Both the position numbers and the translations under genes were made by a program. 64,000 bases of DNA from Deltaproteobacteria bacterium (GTDB lineage Bacteria > Bdellovibrionota > Bdellovibrionia > Bdellovibrionales > JAMPXM01). The notes below the pieces were generated by a model. That model did no database searches and had not been told where the DNA came from. It saw only the letters and a list, made by a program, of their open reading frames with translations. Positions 24,733 through 31,748 of the stretch are shown piece by piece (position 1 is the first letter of the stretch; each line of letters starts with the position of its first letter). The stretch covers positions 338,650 to 402,649 of the forward strand of contig JAFLCB010000003.1 in NCBI GenBank assembly GCA_017302795.1, written 5' to 3'.

Positions 24733-25830
24733 ATGTCGCAGTATGAAAACACCCCGATTCTCCCCGGTGCTGCTCTTCCTGTAGGTGGAAACACTGGAGT
24801 CGCTAATACAGCTGCTCCAACTCGTCCATCCCTCGATAATACGATGGGATCGATCTCTTCGGGTGACAAAACTATCGTCTACAAGTCCGAAGTCATGCGT
24901 CAGCTGATGAAAATGATCGATCGCGTGTCGCCATCGACCGCCACGGTCCTGGTTCTCGGCGAATCCGGAACTGGTAAAGAGCTTATTGCTCGCGCCATTC
25001 ACGAGCGTTCGAACCGTCGTAACAAGCCCTTCGTCGCAATCAACTGCGGCGCACTTCGCGAAACACTTCTTGAGTCCGAACTTTTCGGCCACGAGAAAGG
25101 TTCTTTCACTGGTGCCTATACTCGTAAGATAGGTCTTGCTGAAGCAGCAAACGGCGGAACATTGTTCCTCGACGAAATCGGTGAACTTTCGCCAGGAATC
25201 CAAGCGAAGCTTCTTCGCTTCGTTCAAGAGGGCGAAATCTTCCGCGTTGGCGGAAAAGATCCCATCAAAGTTGATATCCGTCTGATCTCGGCAACTAACC
25301 GTGAGTTAGATGCAGAAGTATCGCGTGGAAATTTCCGTGAAGATCTTTACTACCGTATCAACACAATCACTGTTCACTCGCCACCACTTCGCCGTCGTAA
25401 AGAAGATATTCCACTTCTTGTTGAGTACTTCTTGGCTCGCGGTCAAAACCGAATCCTCAATCGTGGTCGCGCGATGAGCGAAGAGGCGATGAAAATCATC
25501 ACCCGTTACGATTGGCCAGGAAACATTCGTGAACTTCAAAACGTTTGCGAACGTCTTCAGATCTTGGCGGATGGTCACACGATCATGCCAGGTGATTTGC
25601 CAGAAAATATTTTGAATCCAGAGCAGAAAGTCACAACAGATGATTACGACGCAACGATCACTCTGTATGAACTTGAAAAGCGTTACATCTTGAAGGCGCT
25701 TAACTACTTCGATGGCAACAAGACACAAGCCGCGAATGCGTTAGGGATCACCATTAAGACTCTTTATAACAAACTCCACGAGTACGGCGAGTTTGAAAAG
25801 TACGCTGTTCACTCGAAACCAAAACCATAG
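24733..25830 (+). CDS. Sigma-54-dependent activator without a receiver domain
   Basis: A 365-residue regulator: a short Pro/Gly/Thr-rich N-terminus (about 1-45) without a recognisable sensory domain, an AAA+ module with Walker A GESGTGKE at 76-83, GSFTGA at 123-128 (Ser in place of the usual Ala of GAFTGA), Walker B GGTLFLDEIG, and a Fis-type helix-turn-helix ALGITIKTLYNKLHEYG. The ATG at 24733 has GAGG 8 nt before it and is preferred over GTG at 24682. Codon choice is noticeably more uniform than in neighbours (many CGT, CTT, ATC), suggesting high expression. Lacking a receiver, it may be constitutively active or controlled by abundance or a partner. A terminator follows. Confidence 0.9.
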   Translation: MSQYENTPILPGAALPVGGNTGVANTAAPTRPSLDNTMGSISSGDKTIVYKSEVMRQLMKMIDRVSPSTATVLVLGESGTGKELIARAIHERSNRRNKPFVAINCGALRETLLESELFGHEKGSFTGAYTRKIGLAEAANGGTLFLDEIGELSPGIQAKLLRFVQEGEIFRVGGKDPIKVDIRLISATNRELDAEVSRGNFREDLYYRINTITVHSPPLRRRKEDIPLLVEYFLARGQNRILNRGRAMSEEAMKIITRYDWPGNIRELQNVCERLQILADGHTIMPGDLPENILNPEQKVTTDDYDATITLYELEKRYILKALNYFDGNKTQAANALGITIKTLYNKLHEYGEFEKYAVHSKPKP

Positions 25831-25847
25831 AACTGGATTGGTTGCCG

Positions 25848-25876
25848 AAAAAGCCCGAAGTGATTCGGGCTTTTTT
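25848..25876 (+). terminator. Rho-independent terminator after the sigma-54 activator gene
   Basis: Stem AAAGCCCGAA / TTCGGGCTTT with a GTGA loop, running into a T-run, 18 bp after the stop codon. Confidence 0.9.
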
Positions 25877-25918
25877 ATTTGTTTAGCCTCTCGTTGAAAT
25901 TCTAAAAAGGAAATTGAA

Positions 25919-26620
25919 GTGAACTTCGTCTTTAGGGCACTTACCAAAGCTACTTTACTCGTCGTTACGTTTTTCTCGCTTACCGGTTCTGCGAGCGCGC
26001 AGGAGTACGTCGAATTTCTTATTGGTGACCGAACCGAAGAAACTCGAAAATGGGGCCATGTTTCTTTGCGAGTTGTAACGGGCAGCCAAGACCATATTTT
26101 TGATTTCGGCCGGTATGGTCGGATGTGGGGAAAACGCGATGCCTCAGAAGGCGAACCTATTCTGCGAGTTTGGAAAAAGGGGAAATACTCGACCTACAGG
26201 AATCTCCATCTTAAAGATGGCGGGACGACAAAGCGTTACCAATTTGTTTCTAATCCTCAACGAAGCGCTAAAATTTTGGACTACTTCGCGTCGATGACCA
26301 AGGGCGCGCCACTTCAGCTTTCGAATTCAAGCTTTGATGCCTATGTTGCCAACTACAAAACTTTTCATGCGGTCGACGTGAACTGCACGACGGTTTCTAT
26401 CGACGCTTTTGAAAAGGGATTTCCTGAATATCGGCTTCACCAGCCTAACTACTCTATCGGGCGCGATCTCGGATTTATTCTGAAGGGTGCGGCACAAGCG
26501 AACGGTCAATATGACTCTCAAGAAATGAACTGGCCGCGAGTGTGGTGGCCGCTTGATTTAATGGCGTTGCTCGAAGAGCAGTATGTCAGATCCGGACAAG
26601 CGCGGGTTCTTGGACTTTAG
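25919..26620 (+). CDS. Exported protein, possible permuted papain-like (NlpC/LRAT-fold) enzyme
   Basis: A 233-residue protein with a clear signal peptide (about 1-28, ending GSASA). The mature part has a strand-His motif KWGHVSLRVV with His47 and a downstream VDVNCTTVSIDAF with Cys156. The His-before-Cys order is that of circularly permuted papain-like folds. The conserved-looking FDFGRYGRMWGK and WPRVWWPLDLM add to an enzyme-like appearance. The family link is inference; a hydrolase of peptidoglycan, lipid or amide bonds is possible. GTG start at 25919 with AAGGAAA upstream. It stands alone between a terminator and a repeat array. Confidence 0.7.
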   Translation: MNFVFRALTKATLLVVTFFSLTGSASAQEYVEFLIGDRTEETRKWGHVSLRVVTGSQDHIFDFGRYGRMWGKRDASEGEPILRVWKKGKYSTYRNLHLKDGGTTKRYQFVSNPQRSAKILDYFASMTKGAPLQLSNSSFDAYVANYKTFHAVDVNCTTVSIDAFEKGFPEYRLHQPNYSIGRDLGFILKGAAQANGQYDSQEMNWPRVWWPLDLMALLEEQYVRSGQARVLGL

Positions 26621-26625
26621 GAAAT

Positions 26626-26655
26626 AAAAAAGGCCGAGAGCCATAACTCCCGACC
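26626..26655 (-). terminator. Terminator for the minus-strand histone-like gene, beyond the repeat array
   Basis: On the minus strand the arms GGTCGGGAG and CTCTCGGCC pair over 9 bp (two G-T wobbles) around a 6-nt loop and run into TTTTTT. It lies past the 63-bp repeat array, so transcripts of the histone-like gene would carry the four repeats in their 3' untranslated region. Confidence 0.65.
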
Positions 26656-26662
26656 TCTGTTA

Positions 26663-26914
26663 GTAACGCTTCTTCGCGCAAGCGCTTCAGAAGCTGTCGA
26701 GCGTGCAGTGGCGCGCTCGAATTTAGTAACGCTTCTTCGCGCAAGCGCTTCAGAAGCTGTCGAGCGTGCAGTGGCGCGCTCGAATTTAGTAACGCTTCTT
26801 CGCGCAAGCGCTTCAGAAGCTGTCGAGCGTGCAGTGGCGCGCTCGAATTTGGTAACGCTTCTTCGCGCAAGCTCTTCAGAAGCTGTCGAGCGTGCAGTGG
26901 CGCGCTCGAATTTA
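26663..26914 (-). repeat. Four tandem 63-bp hairpin repeats behind the histone-like gene
   Basis: Units start at 26663, 26726, 26789 and 26852 (period exactly 63 bp, total 252 bp). The first three appear identical and the fourth has minor changes (GGTAACG, AAGCTCTTC). Each unit contains arms TCGAGCGTGC and GCGCGCTCGA around an AGTG loop (for example 26697-26720), plus a second self-complementary stretch around AAGCGCTT. The array fills the space between two genes and ends 1 bp before the stop codon of the histone-like gene at 26916. The same hairpin recurs at 30127-30389 and, with altered stems, at 46047-46068 and 46040-46157. Confidence 0.95.
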
Positions 26915-26915
26915 T

Positions 26916-27431
26916 CTAGACGTAACCTTCGTCATCGTCTTCTTCGTCGTCGTCTGTACCGAATCCGCCGGCGACTGTGTCGTCGTCTTCGTCGTCGAAA
27001 TCGTCGGCTTCTTCATCAGTTACAGCTTTTACTGGACCGTCATTCTCGTCCATCTCGTCTTCGCCCAAGCCGGCGTCTTCAAGATCGAGAGCAGAATCCA
27101 TGTCGAGTTCATCTGACTCGCTGTAAGAAGCGGCTGGTGCTCCCGGTGGCAGCTTCTTGACTGCTGGTACTGGTTTCTTCGTCGCTTTTTTAGCTGCAGG
27201 CTTCACTGCGGCTTTCGCCGTCGCTTTTTTAGCTGCAGGCTTCACTGCGGCTTTCGCCGTCGCTTTTTTGGCCGGAGCTTTTTTAGCCGTTTTTTTAGCG
27301 GGTTTCGCTGCTTTCTTAGTCGCTTTTTTCGCTGGCTTTTTCGCGGCCTTTTTAGCCGTTTTTTTAGCGGGTTTCGCTGCTTTCTTAGTCGCTTTTTTCG
27401 CTGCTTTTTTTGCTGGTTTTTTCTTCGCCAT
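26916..27431 (-). CDS. Histone H1-like lysine/alanine-rich protein with acidic tail
   Basis: A 171-residue protein. Residues 1-105 are built from AAKKxAKK and KPAKKTAKK repeats, as in bacterial H1-like DNA-binding proteins. After a Pro-rich joint, residues 115-171 are strongly acidic (DDFDDEDDD, DDDEEDDDEG). The basic half should bind DNA or RNA; the acidic half could mask it or bind partners. The coding DNA itself contains direct repeats (two 39-bp copies near 27180-27258 and two longer copies near 27284-27410). The ATG at 27431 is chosen because GGGGGAG lies 8 nt before it. The stop codon abuts a hairpin repeat array. Confidence 0.82.
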   Translation of the reverse strand: MAKKKPAKKAAKKATKKAAKPAKKTAKKAAKKPAKKATKKAAKPAKKTAKKAPAKKATAKAAVKPAAKKATAKAAVKPAAKKATKKPVPAVKKLPPGAPAASYSESDELDMDSALDLEDAGLGEDEMDENDGPVKAVTDEEADDFDDEDDDTVAGGFGTDDDEEDDDEGYV

Positions 27432-27593
27432 TTTCAATCTCCCCCGAGTCGATGCAACCAAGTTTGAATGAAGGAGGGGCTAAATGGCAACCATCTGTGT
27501 GCAACATCATTCGAGTTTTTAACGAATTTCATCATCCGACGCGGTTTGGTGTCGTTTTTTGAAGTCAACTGAGTGGGAAATTCATGATTTTGA

Positions 27594-27622
27594 CCACAAA
27601 AGACTAGCGGGCCCGCTGGTCT
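27594..27622 (-). terminator. Candidate terminator of the lipoprotein gene
   Basis: GC-rich inverted repeat on the minus strand, arms AGACCAGCGGG and CCCGCTAGTCT (one mismatch), followed by TTTTG, about 50 bp after the stop of the lipoprotein gene. Confidence 0.5.
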
Positions 27623-27669
27623 GGGGCCCGGACGTATCCAGTATTAAGTATCTATACGTGCTTTTGTCC

Positions 27670-28431
27670 CTACAAAAGGTCATCAATGGCGCGGGCAAGA
27701 TCGTCCGGTAGGGCGAACGAAAGGAAGAATCCTCCGTCGAAACCCGGTTTTGCAGGAATCGACGTGAAGTAACCAAACGTGCGCGTTCTCGCCTGATCTC
27801 GAATTGGAAGTGTGAGCCGTATGAATGGGTCAAACTTCGTGTTGATGAAAAGTCCTACCACAGTGGGGCTCAGGTAAAGAGCGCCCTTAACATCCCGCTG
27901 GTTGTTGAACGAGAGCCCGAGGGTAGGCAGTTCGCCTTCTGGGATTGCCGGCAGTGCATCGCCATTTGGCAGGCGGCCCTTAGGGAGGAAGTCGACTCCG
28001 CGCAAAACTTTCTCTAAGGGTATTCGCAAGACCAGAGAGCTCGAGCCATCCGTACTTGGTTCAATACCAATTGTCGCCCCAGGTAATTCCGGAATTGGCG
28101 TCGGTATTTGGACCCCAATTTGAATTCCAGCTATAAATGGCATACGAAGCACGAGCATCTTTGCAGCCTTGTCTATTTCGACGACTTTGGTTCGATCGAA
28201 GCGGCCGCCATTGATCGAGCCGTCGACGTTGACCGATTCCCACCCCGGTTCGTTTCCGCCACCATTTCCGCCGCCGCCTAAGGAGCTGTTGCATGAGGAG
28301 GAAGAGCCAGTACAAGACGACTTCGTGGTTTCGAAGCCGGGTGAGCAGGCTGCGAGACCTAAAGTTAATGAGCCGGCAATCAAACTTGAAAACAAGTTTC
28401 TGGTTTTCATTTTCTGGTCGAAGTTTTTCAT
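27670..28431 (-). CDS. Predicted lipoprotein of unknown function
   Basis: A 253-residue protein with a lipoprotein signal: positive N-terminus, hydrophobic core, and lipobox LAAC with Cys29. A Ser/Cys/Gly/Asn-rich flexible stretch (about 37-60) follows and then a beta-rich domain with repeated patterns such as IQIGVQIPTPIPELPGATIG and VVGLFINTKFDPFIRLTLPI. I do not recognise the family. AGAGGAG lies 7 nt before the ATG. It follows, on the same strand, a region with a perfect palindrome (28635-28658) that may regulate it. Confidence 0.75.
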   Translation of the reverse strand: MKNFDQKMKTRNLFSSLIAGSLTLGLAACSPGFETTKSSCTGSSSSCNSSLGGGGNGGGNEPGWESVNVDGSINGGRFDRTKVVEIDKAAKMLVLRMPFIAGIQIGVQIPTPIPELPGATIGIEPSTDGSSSLVLRIPLEKVLRGVDFLPKGRLPNGDALPAIPEGELPTLGLSFNNQRDVKGALYLSPTVVGLFINTKFDPFIRLTLPIRDQARTRTFGYFTSIPAKPGFDGGFFLSFALPDDLARAIDDLL

Positions 28432-28711
28432 TCAATCTCCTCTACCTACGATGCGTGGTACGTTGAACAGATCGGACTGCTGGCTGCAATCCTAAAGTCT
28501 AAATCTTTGGAATCATTGAGAATAAATTAGACAGTTTTCGATGAAATTTTTCGGACGCGGTCGCCGGGCATCTGCATTGCGGAAAGCGGCCCGCGTTTGT
28601 TCACTCTCTCTACAGGACCCACGGTCACACTAACAATCGTCACAAGATTGTGACGATTTACTATCAGTATAAAACCTCGCGTGGTTCGAGCGCGCAACTG
28701 CACGCAAGCGC
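28432..28711. other. Intergenic region upstream of the lipoprotein gene
   Basis: No gene is seen. It holds the promoter side of the lipoprotein gene, a perfect inverted repeat at 28635-28658, and at 28684-28711 a degenerate, opposite-orientation copy of the hairpin repeat (TTCGAGCGCGCAACTGCACG). Confidence 0.5.
28635..28658. promoter_or_regulatory. Perfect 11-bp inverted repeat, probable operator
   Basis: Arms AATCGTCACAA and TTGTGACGATT with a 2-bp centre (GA). The tiny centre argues against an RNA hairpin and for a binding site of a dimeric regulator. The half-site TCACA/TGTGA resembles CRP/FNR-family half-sites, but the arms point inward rather than in the usual TGTGA-N6-TCACA order. Confidence 0.55.
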
Positions 28712-28747
28712 AAAAAAAACCGCGATCTCGTTTTAAGAGATCGCGGT
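28712..28747 (-). terminator. Terminator of the flagellin gene
   Basis: On the minus strand: AACCGCGATCTC, short loop, GAGATCGCGGTT followed by a run of eight T, 30 bp after the flagellin stop codon. Confidence 0.92.
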
Positions 28748-28776
28748 TGAGACATTACTAGAACTTTAAACAGATC

Positions 28777-29610
28777 TTAGCCGATCAGCTTAAGTGCTAA
28801 TTGGTCCTTTTGGTTAGCTTGAGCAAGAGTCGAGGTCGCGCTCTGAAGAAGAATCGAGTTACGTGTCATTTCTGCTGTCGCATGCGCTACGTCCGTGTCG
28901 CGAATACGAGAGTTAGCAGCTGAGAGGTTCTCTTCTGCGACACCCAAGTTCGTAATCGTTGACGTTAATCGGTTCTGAAGGGCACCGAGATTTGCACGCA
29001 TTCCGTTGACAGAAGTTTGTGCTGCATCAAGTTGCCCTAGGGCACCTTGCGCGCCGGTTTTCGAAGTGTAATCTACTTCCGAAAGACCAAGCGAGTCGAT
29101 GGTCGCTGTGTTCTCATTACCATTGTAAGCGATACGATCAGAGAAATCGTCGTTGTTGATACCAACTTGGAAATCAAATGTTGGCGTCGAACCATCGAGA
29201 AGACCAGTCGATCCCCACTTCGTAACCTGCGCAATACGCTGCATCTCTGACTTCAGCTGCTGAACCTCTTTATCCAGGAAACCGCGTTCAGTATCACCAA
29301 CGGTGTCTGAAGCAGCCTGAATTCCAAGTTCTCTTAGACGAGTGATGATGCTTGAAAGTTCGTTCAAGCCACCTTCCGCCGTTTGAACCATCGACACACC
29401 GTCTTGAGCATTGCGCGAAGCCATGCGAGTCGAGCGAACTTGAGATTTCAAGTTTTCGCTGATCGCGAGGCCGGCAGCATCGTCAGACGCTTTGTTGATC
29501 CGGCTGCCCGAAGCGAGTTTCGCCATCGAGTCGCCCATGTTCATTTGTGAAGTACCCAAGTTACGTTGCGCGTTTACAGACGCGATATTTGTTGAAATAC
29601 GAAAACCCAT
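28777..29610 (-). CDS. fliC: Flagellin
   Basis: A 277-residue flagellin with the conserved N-terminal D0/D1 region (MGFRISTNIASVNAQRNL, GSRINKASDDAAGLAISENL, GVSMVQTAEGGLNELSSIITRLRELGIQAASDT) and C-terminal D1/D0 (ANSRIRDTDVAHATAEMTRN, LAQANQKDQLALKLIG). The central variable domain is nearly absent, so this is a short filament subunit. It would polymerise into the external filament after flagellar type III export. It has its own terminator, and no other flagellar genes are in the window. A GCCGATTT element resembling a sigma-28 -10 box lies upstream. Confidence 0.96.
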   Translation of the reverse strand: MGFRISTNIASVNAQRNLGTSQMNMGDSMAKLASGSRINKASDDAAGLAISENLKSQVRSTRMASRNAQDGVSMVQTAEGGLNELSSIITRLRELGIQAASDTVGDTERGFLDKEVQQLKSEMQRIAQVTKWGSTGLLDGSTPTFDFQVGINNDDFSDRIAYNGNENTATIDSLGLSEVDYTSKTGAQGALGQLDAAQTSVNGMRANLGALQNRLTSTITNLGVAEENLSAANSRIRDTDVAHATAEMTRNSILLQSATSTLAQANQKDQLALKLIG

Positions 29611-30126
29611 TTAAACTATCCTCCGTTTAAGTTCATTTTTTTTACCTTCCTTGTCTCTCATTCCCACTGAGGCCCTCTTGCGAGGCTTTTTGTTTAGTCG
29701 TGGGAAATCGGCATCCGAGCCTTTGTTTTGTACTTTTGCAAAACGCCTTAGAGTGGCGAAATGCTAAAATCCTTGTACAACTTCATTTCTCTTCCTTGAT
29801 GGCCCCCTTTCAAAAACTTTTTTTGCGAGAGAACTTTGACCGTAAGTTCTCTGGCACTCCTGCGCCCTATGGAACTGTCGCGAATGCGTATCACTCCCGA
29901 CGTACAACTCTTCGGGACCGGGGGTGGTTTCTTGACAGGACGAGAGGCTGGTTCAGGTAAGATTGACGAATGCTTGACGCAGTTTTGTGCTTTGGTCGCG
30001 TCTAGCTAGAGTGCTTCCCTAGACAGAAGCCCCGAAAACGCAGACTGTTGGCGTGTTTTGCTAGGCCCGAAGGCCTGTTGGATTTATTGAAACTGGACAG
30101 AGTGCCTGTCGGATTTCGATACGCTC
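29611..30126. other. Long gene-poor region upstream of flagellin
   Basis: About 515 bp without a convincing gene. The only sizeable frame, at 29700-29960 on the plus strand, lacks a ribosome-binding site, has no recognisable domain and reads as random sequence. The left part presumably carries the flagellin promoter and leader. The right part runs into a hairpin repeat array. Confidence 0.5.
29705..29712 (-). promoter_or_regulatory. Candidate sigma-28 (FliA) -10 box for flagellin
   Basis: GCCGATTT on the minus strand, about 95 bp before the flagellin start, close to the flagellar consensus GCCGATAA. The -35 side is poor (an A-rich ACAAAACA stretch about 11 bp upstream), so the call is weak. 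Confidence 0.35.
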
Positions 30127-30389
30127 GCGCGCTTTGCGCGCTACTATTTGTACCGGTTTTTCGCGCAAGCGCTTCAAAACCTGTCGAGCGTGCAGTGGCG
30201 CGCTCGAATTTCGCGCGCCACAGGCGCATCCGAGCTGTTGCTTGTACCGATTTCTCGCGCAAGCGCTTGGAAACCTGTCGAGCGTGCAGTGGCGCGCTCG
30301 AAACGCGCGCTTTGCGCGCTACTGTTTGTATCGGTTCCTCGCGCAAGCGCTTCAAAACCTGTCGAGCGTGCAGTGGCGCGCTCGAATTT
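30127..30389 (-). repeat. Three tandem 85-91-bp copies of the hairpin repeat behind the hydrolase gene
   Basis: Copies span about 30127-30211, 30212-30302 and 30304-30389. Each ends with the same block: CGCGCAAGCGCTT, a short variable part, CTGTCGAGCGTGCAGTGG, then CGCGCTCGAA. The arms TCGAGCGTGC and GCGCGCTCGA with an AGTG loop are invariant. Each copy begins with another GC-rich palindrome of the GCGCGCTTTGCGCGC type. The array ends 11 bp before the hydrolase stop at 30401, in the same orientation relative to that gene as the array at 26663 has to the histone-like gene. Confidence 0.93.
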
Positions 30390-30400
30390 TTACTCCTTAA

Positions 30401-31420
30401 TTATAGGCGGGCGGAGAATTTGCGTAGTTCTTCTGCGATGAATTCAGGCTCGTCTTCCATGCTGTGGTGGCCGGCTGTGGGGTGCGTGATGAGCGCGGAG
30501 TCGGGGACGATGCGGTGCAAATCCTCGCAGGATGATTGCTTGACTAGCCGATCACGCAATCCGCGAATAATTAATAACGGCGTTTTCAATTCGCGGAATA
30601 AAGTGGGAAGACGCTTGTCTGCTAGCAGGCGAAACGCTTTTAAAAATGCGGCACTTGCAAGTTCGCTGACTCGAAAAGGTTCGAAGTAAAGCGCAACAAG
30701 GCCGGGAGTAATCAACTCCCGTCTAGCAATAACCTGCGCGACGACTGCTTTCACAATCGCATACCGAGTTTTCTCGGGGTTAAGTCGATGCAGTGCCTCG
30801 CCGAATTTCGCCATCGGAAGAAGCGACGTGGGAATTCTCGTCGGGTCAGTCGCAGGCGCAAGAGCAACAATTCCTCGAAATATCTCAGGGGACTTCATCG
30901 CGGCCGCCATCGAGATGGCTCCGCCCATTGAGCTCGCAATTACTACTGGGTTTTTTAGTTCCAGAGCTTCCACGGCAGAGAGCAAGTGCTGCGCTTGCTC
31001 GTCCAGACCATAGGTCAATTCGCGTGGCTTTTCGCTTTTTCCGAAACCTGGAAAGTCGAGGCAAGTGACGCGGAACTCACTGGATACAAGCGGCGTGAAT
31101 CGACGATAGATGATCATCGACGCTCCGATGCCGTGAAGGCAAAGCAGGTCCGGGCCGTGTCCAGTCTGCCGATATGCAACTGCAAGCGCGTTCGCTACTT
31201 TGTCAGAAGATATTTGCACGAGTTTGAGTTCGCCAAGTCTTGCGTCGAGATCAAGGTCGTGGCTATCGATCGCATGCTCGGCTTGCAACCGTGCCTCCGC
31301 GCGAGCGCGACTGCGTTTCCAACCGCGAAGGACAAACACAGCAAAGAGAAATGCGAGTGCGCCGAAAACAAAAGTCGCAATCATCCAAGACAGTGGAAGA
31401 GGCGCATCAAGAAAAAGCAC
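30401..31420 (-). CDS. Alpha/beta-hydrolase, membrane-anchored
   Basis: About 340 residues: an N-terminal membrane segment (LSWMIATFVFGALAFLFAVF), a basic linker, and an alpha/beta-hydrolase domain with the oxyanion strand LLCLHGIGASMIIY, the motif DFPGFGKSEKP, a nucleophile elbow IASSMGGAIS, and the late Asp/His pair in IIRGLRDRLV and PTAGHHSMED. It is probably an esterase/lipase-like enzyme facing one side of the inner membrane; the substrate is unknown. The start is uncertain. GTG at 31420 overlaps the upstream stop as TAGTG and is preferred; TTG at 31444 is an alternative. A hairpin repeat array follows the stop. Confidence 0.8.
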   Translation of the reverse strand: MLFLDAPLPLSWMIATFVFGALAFLFAVFVLRGWKRSRARAEARLQAEHAIDSHDLDLDARLGELKLVQISSDKVANALAVAYRQTGHGPDLLCLHGIGASMIIYRRFTPLVSSEFRVTCLDFPGFGKSEKPRELTYGLDEQAQHLLSAVEALELKNPVVIASSMGGAISMAAAMKSPEIFRGIVALAPATDPTRIPTSLLPMAKFGEALHRLNPEKTRYAIVKAVVAQVIARRELITPGLVALYFEPFRVSELASAAFLKAFRLLADKRLPTLFRELKTPLLIIRGLRDRLVKQSSCEDLHRIVPDSALITHPTAGHHSMEDEPEFIAEELRKFSARL

Positions 31421-31656
31421 TAGTCGATCTCGCAAAAGCGACAAAAGGCCATGGCACCCGTCAAATCATAAAGCGCTTTTTGTTCGGCCTTGGTGTGAAC
31501 GGGCGAATAGCCCATGGTACAAGCATGACGCTTTCGATCGTAGTGGCCGCAGTCATCGCAGAAAAATGCAGGATTGAATTTTTTAAGATCCTCAGGCCGA
31601 ATTCGGTCGACACGCAGCCCGCGGCGCACCCGCTTATTTTGATATGTTGTCGACAT
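31420..31656 (-). CDS. Small cysteine-rich, probably zinc-binding protein
   Basis: A 78-residue protein with a basic N-terminus (NKRVRRGLRVDRIRPEDLKK) and five cysteines: Cys33 and Cys36 in FFCDDCGHYD, Cys46 in HACTMGYSP, and Cys72 and Cys75 in FCRFCEID at the very end. This is a zinc-ribbon-like pattern. Start ATG at 31656 with AGGAG about 10 nt upstream. The stop TAG overlaps the GTG start of the hydrolase, pointing to translational coupling. It is divergent from clpB. I do not recognise a named family; nucleic-acid or protein binding is possible. Confidence 0.65.
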   Translation of the reverse strand: MSTTYQNKRVRRGLRVDRIRPEDLKKFNPAFFCDDCGHYDRKRHACTMGYSPVHTKAEQKALYDLTGAMAFCRFCEID

Positions 31657-31748
31657 CTTAATCAGTCTCCTTGACGATGAAGAAACCGGACTCATGTTAG
31701 ACCTGTTAGGCCGGCAGAACAATCAAAGTTGTAGTCAAAGAGAGCGTT

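Noticed and set aside
23581-25227. A much longer reading of the XerC-like protein extending over the divergent sigma-54 activator gene.
   Set aside because: The extra N-terminal residues are antisense to the well-supported AAA+ gene and resemble no recombinase domain. The core-binding domain begins just after 24588.
26663-26914. CRISPR array.
   Set aside because: The units are directly joined with no unique spacers, and no cas genes are nearby.
26708-27160. Frames through the 63-bp array and on into the complement of the histone-like gene, giving repetitive proteins with a VARSNLVTLLRASASEAVE pattern.
   Set aside because: They are by-products of a repeat whose period is a multiple of three. 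There is no ribosome-binding site, and the hairpin structure explains the conservation better.
29700-29960. Small plus-strand gene upstream of flagellin.
   Set aside because: No ribosome-binding site or recognisable domain; probably chance.
30048-30689. Open frames across the second hairpin array.
   Set aside because: Same reason: repeat-derived, and they run antisense into the hydrolase gene.
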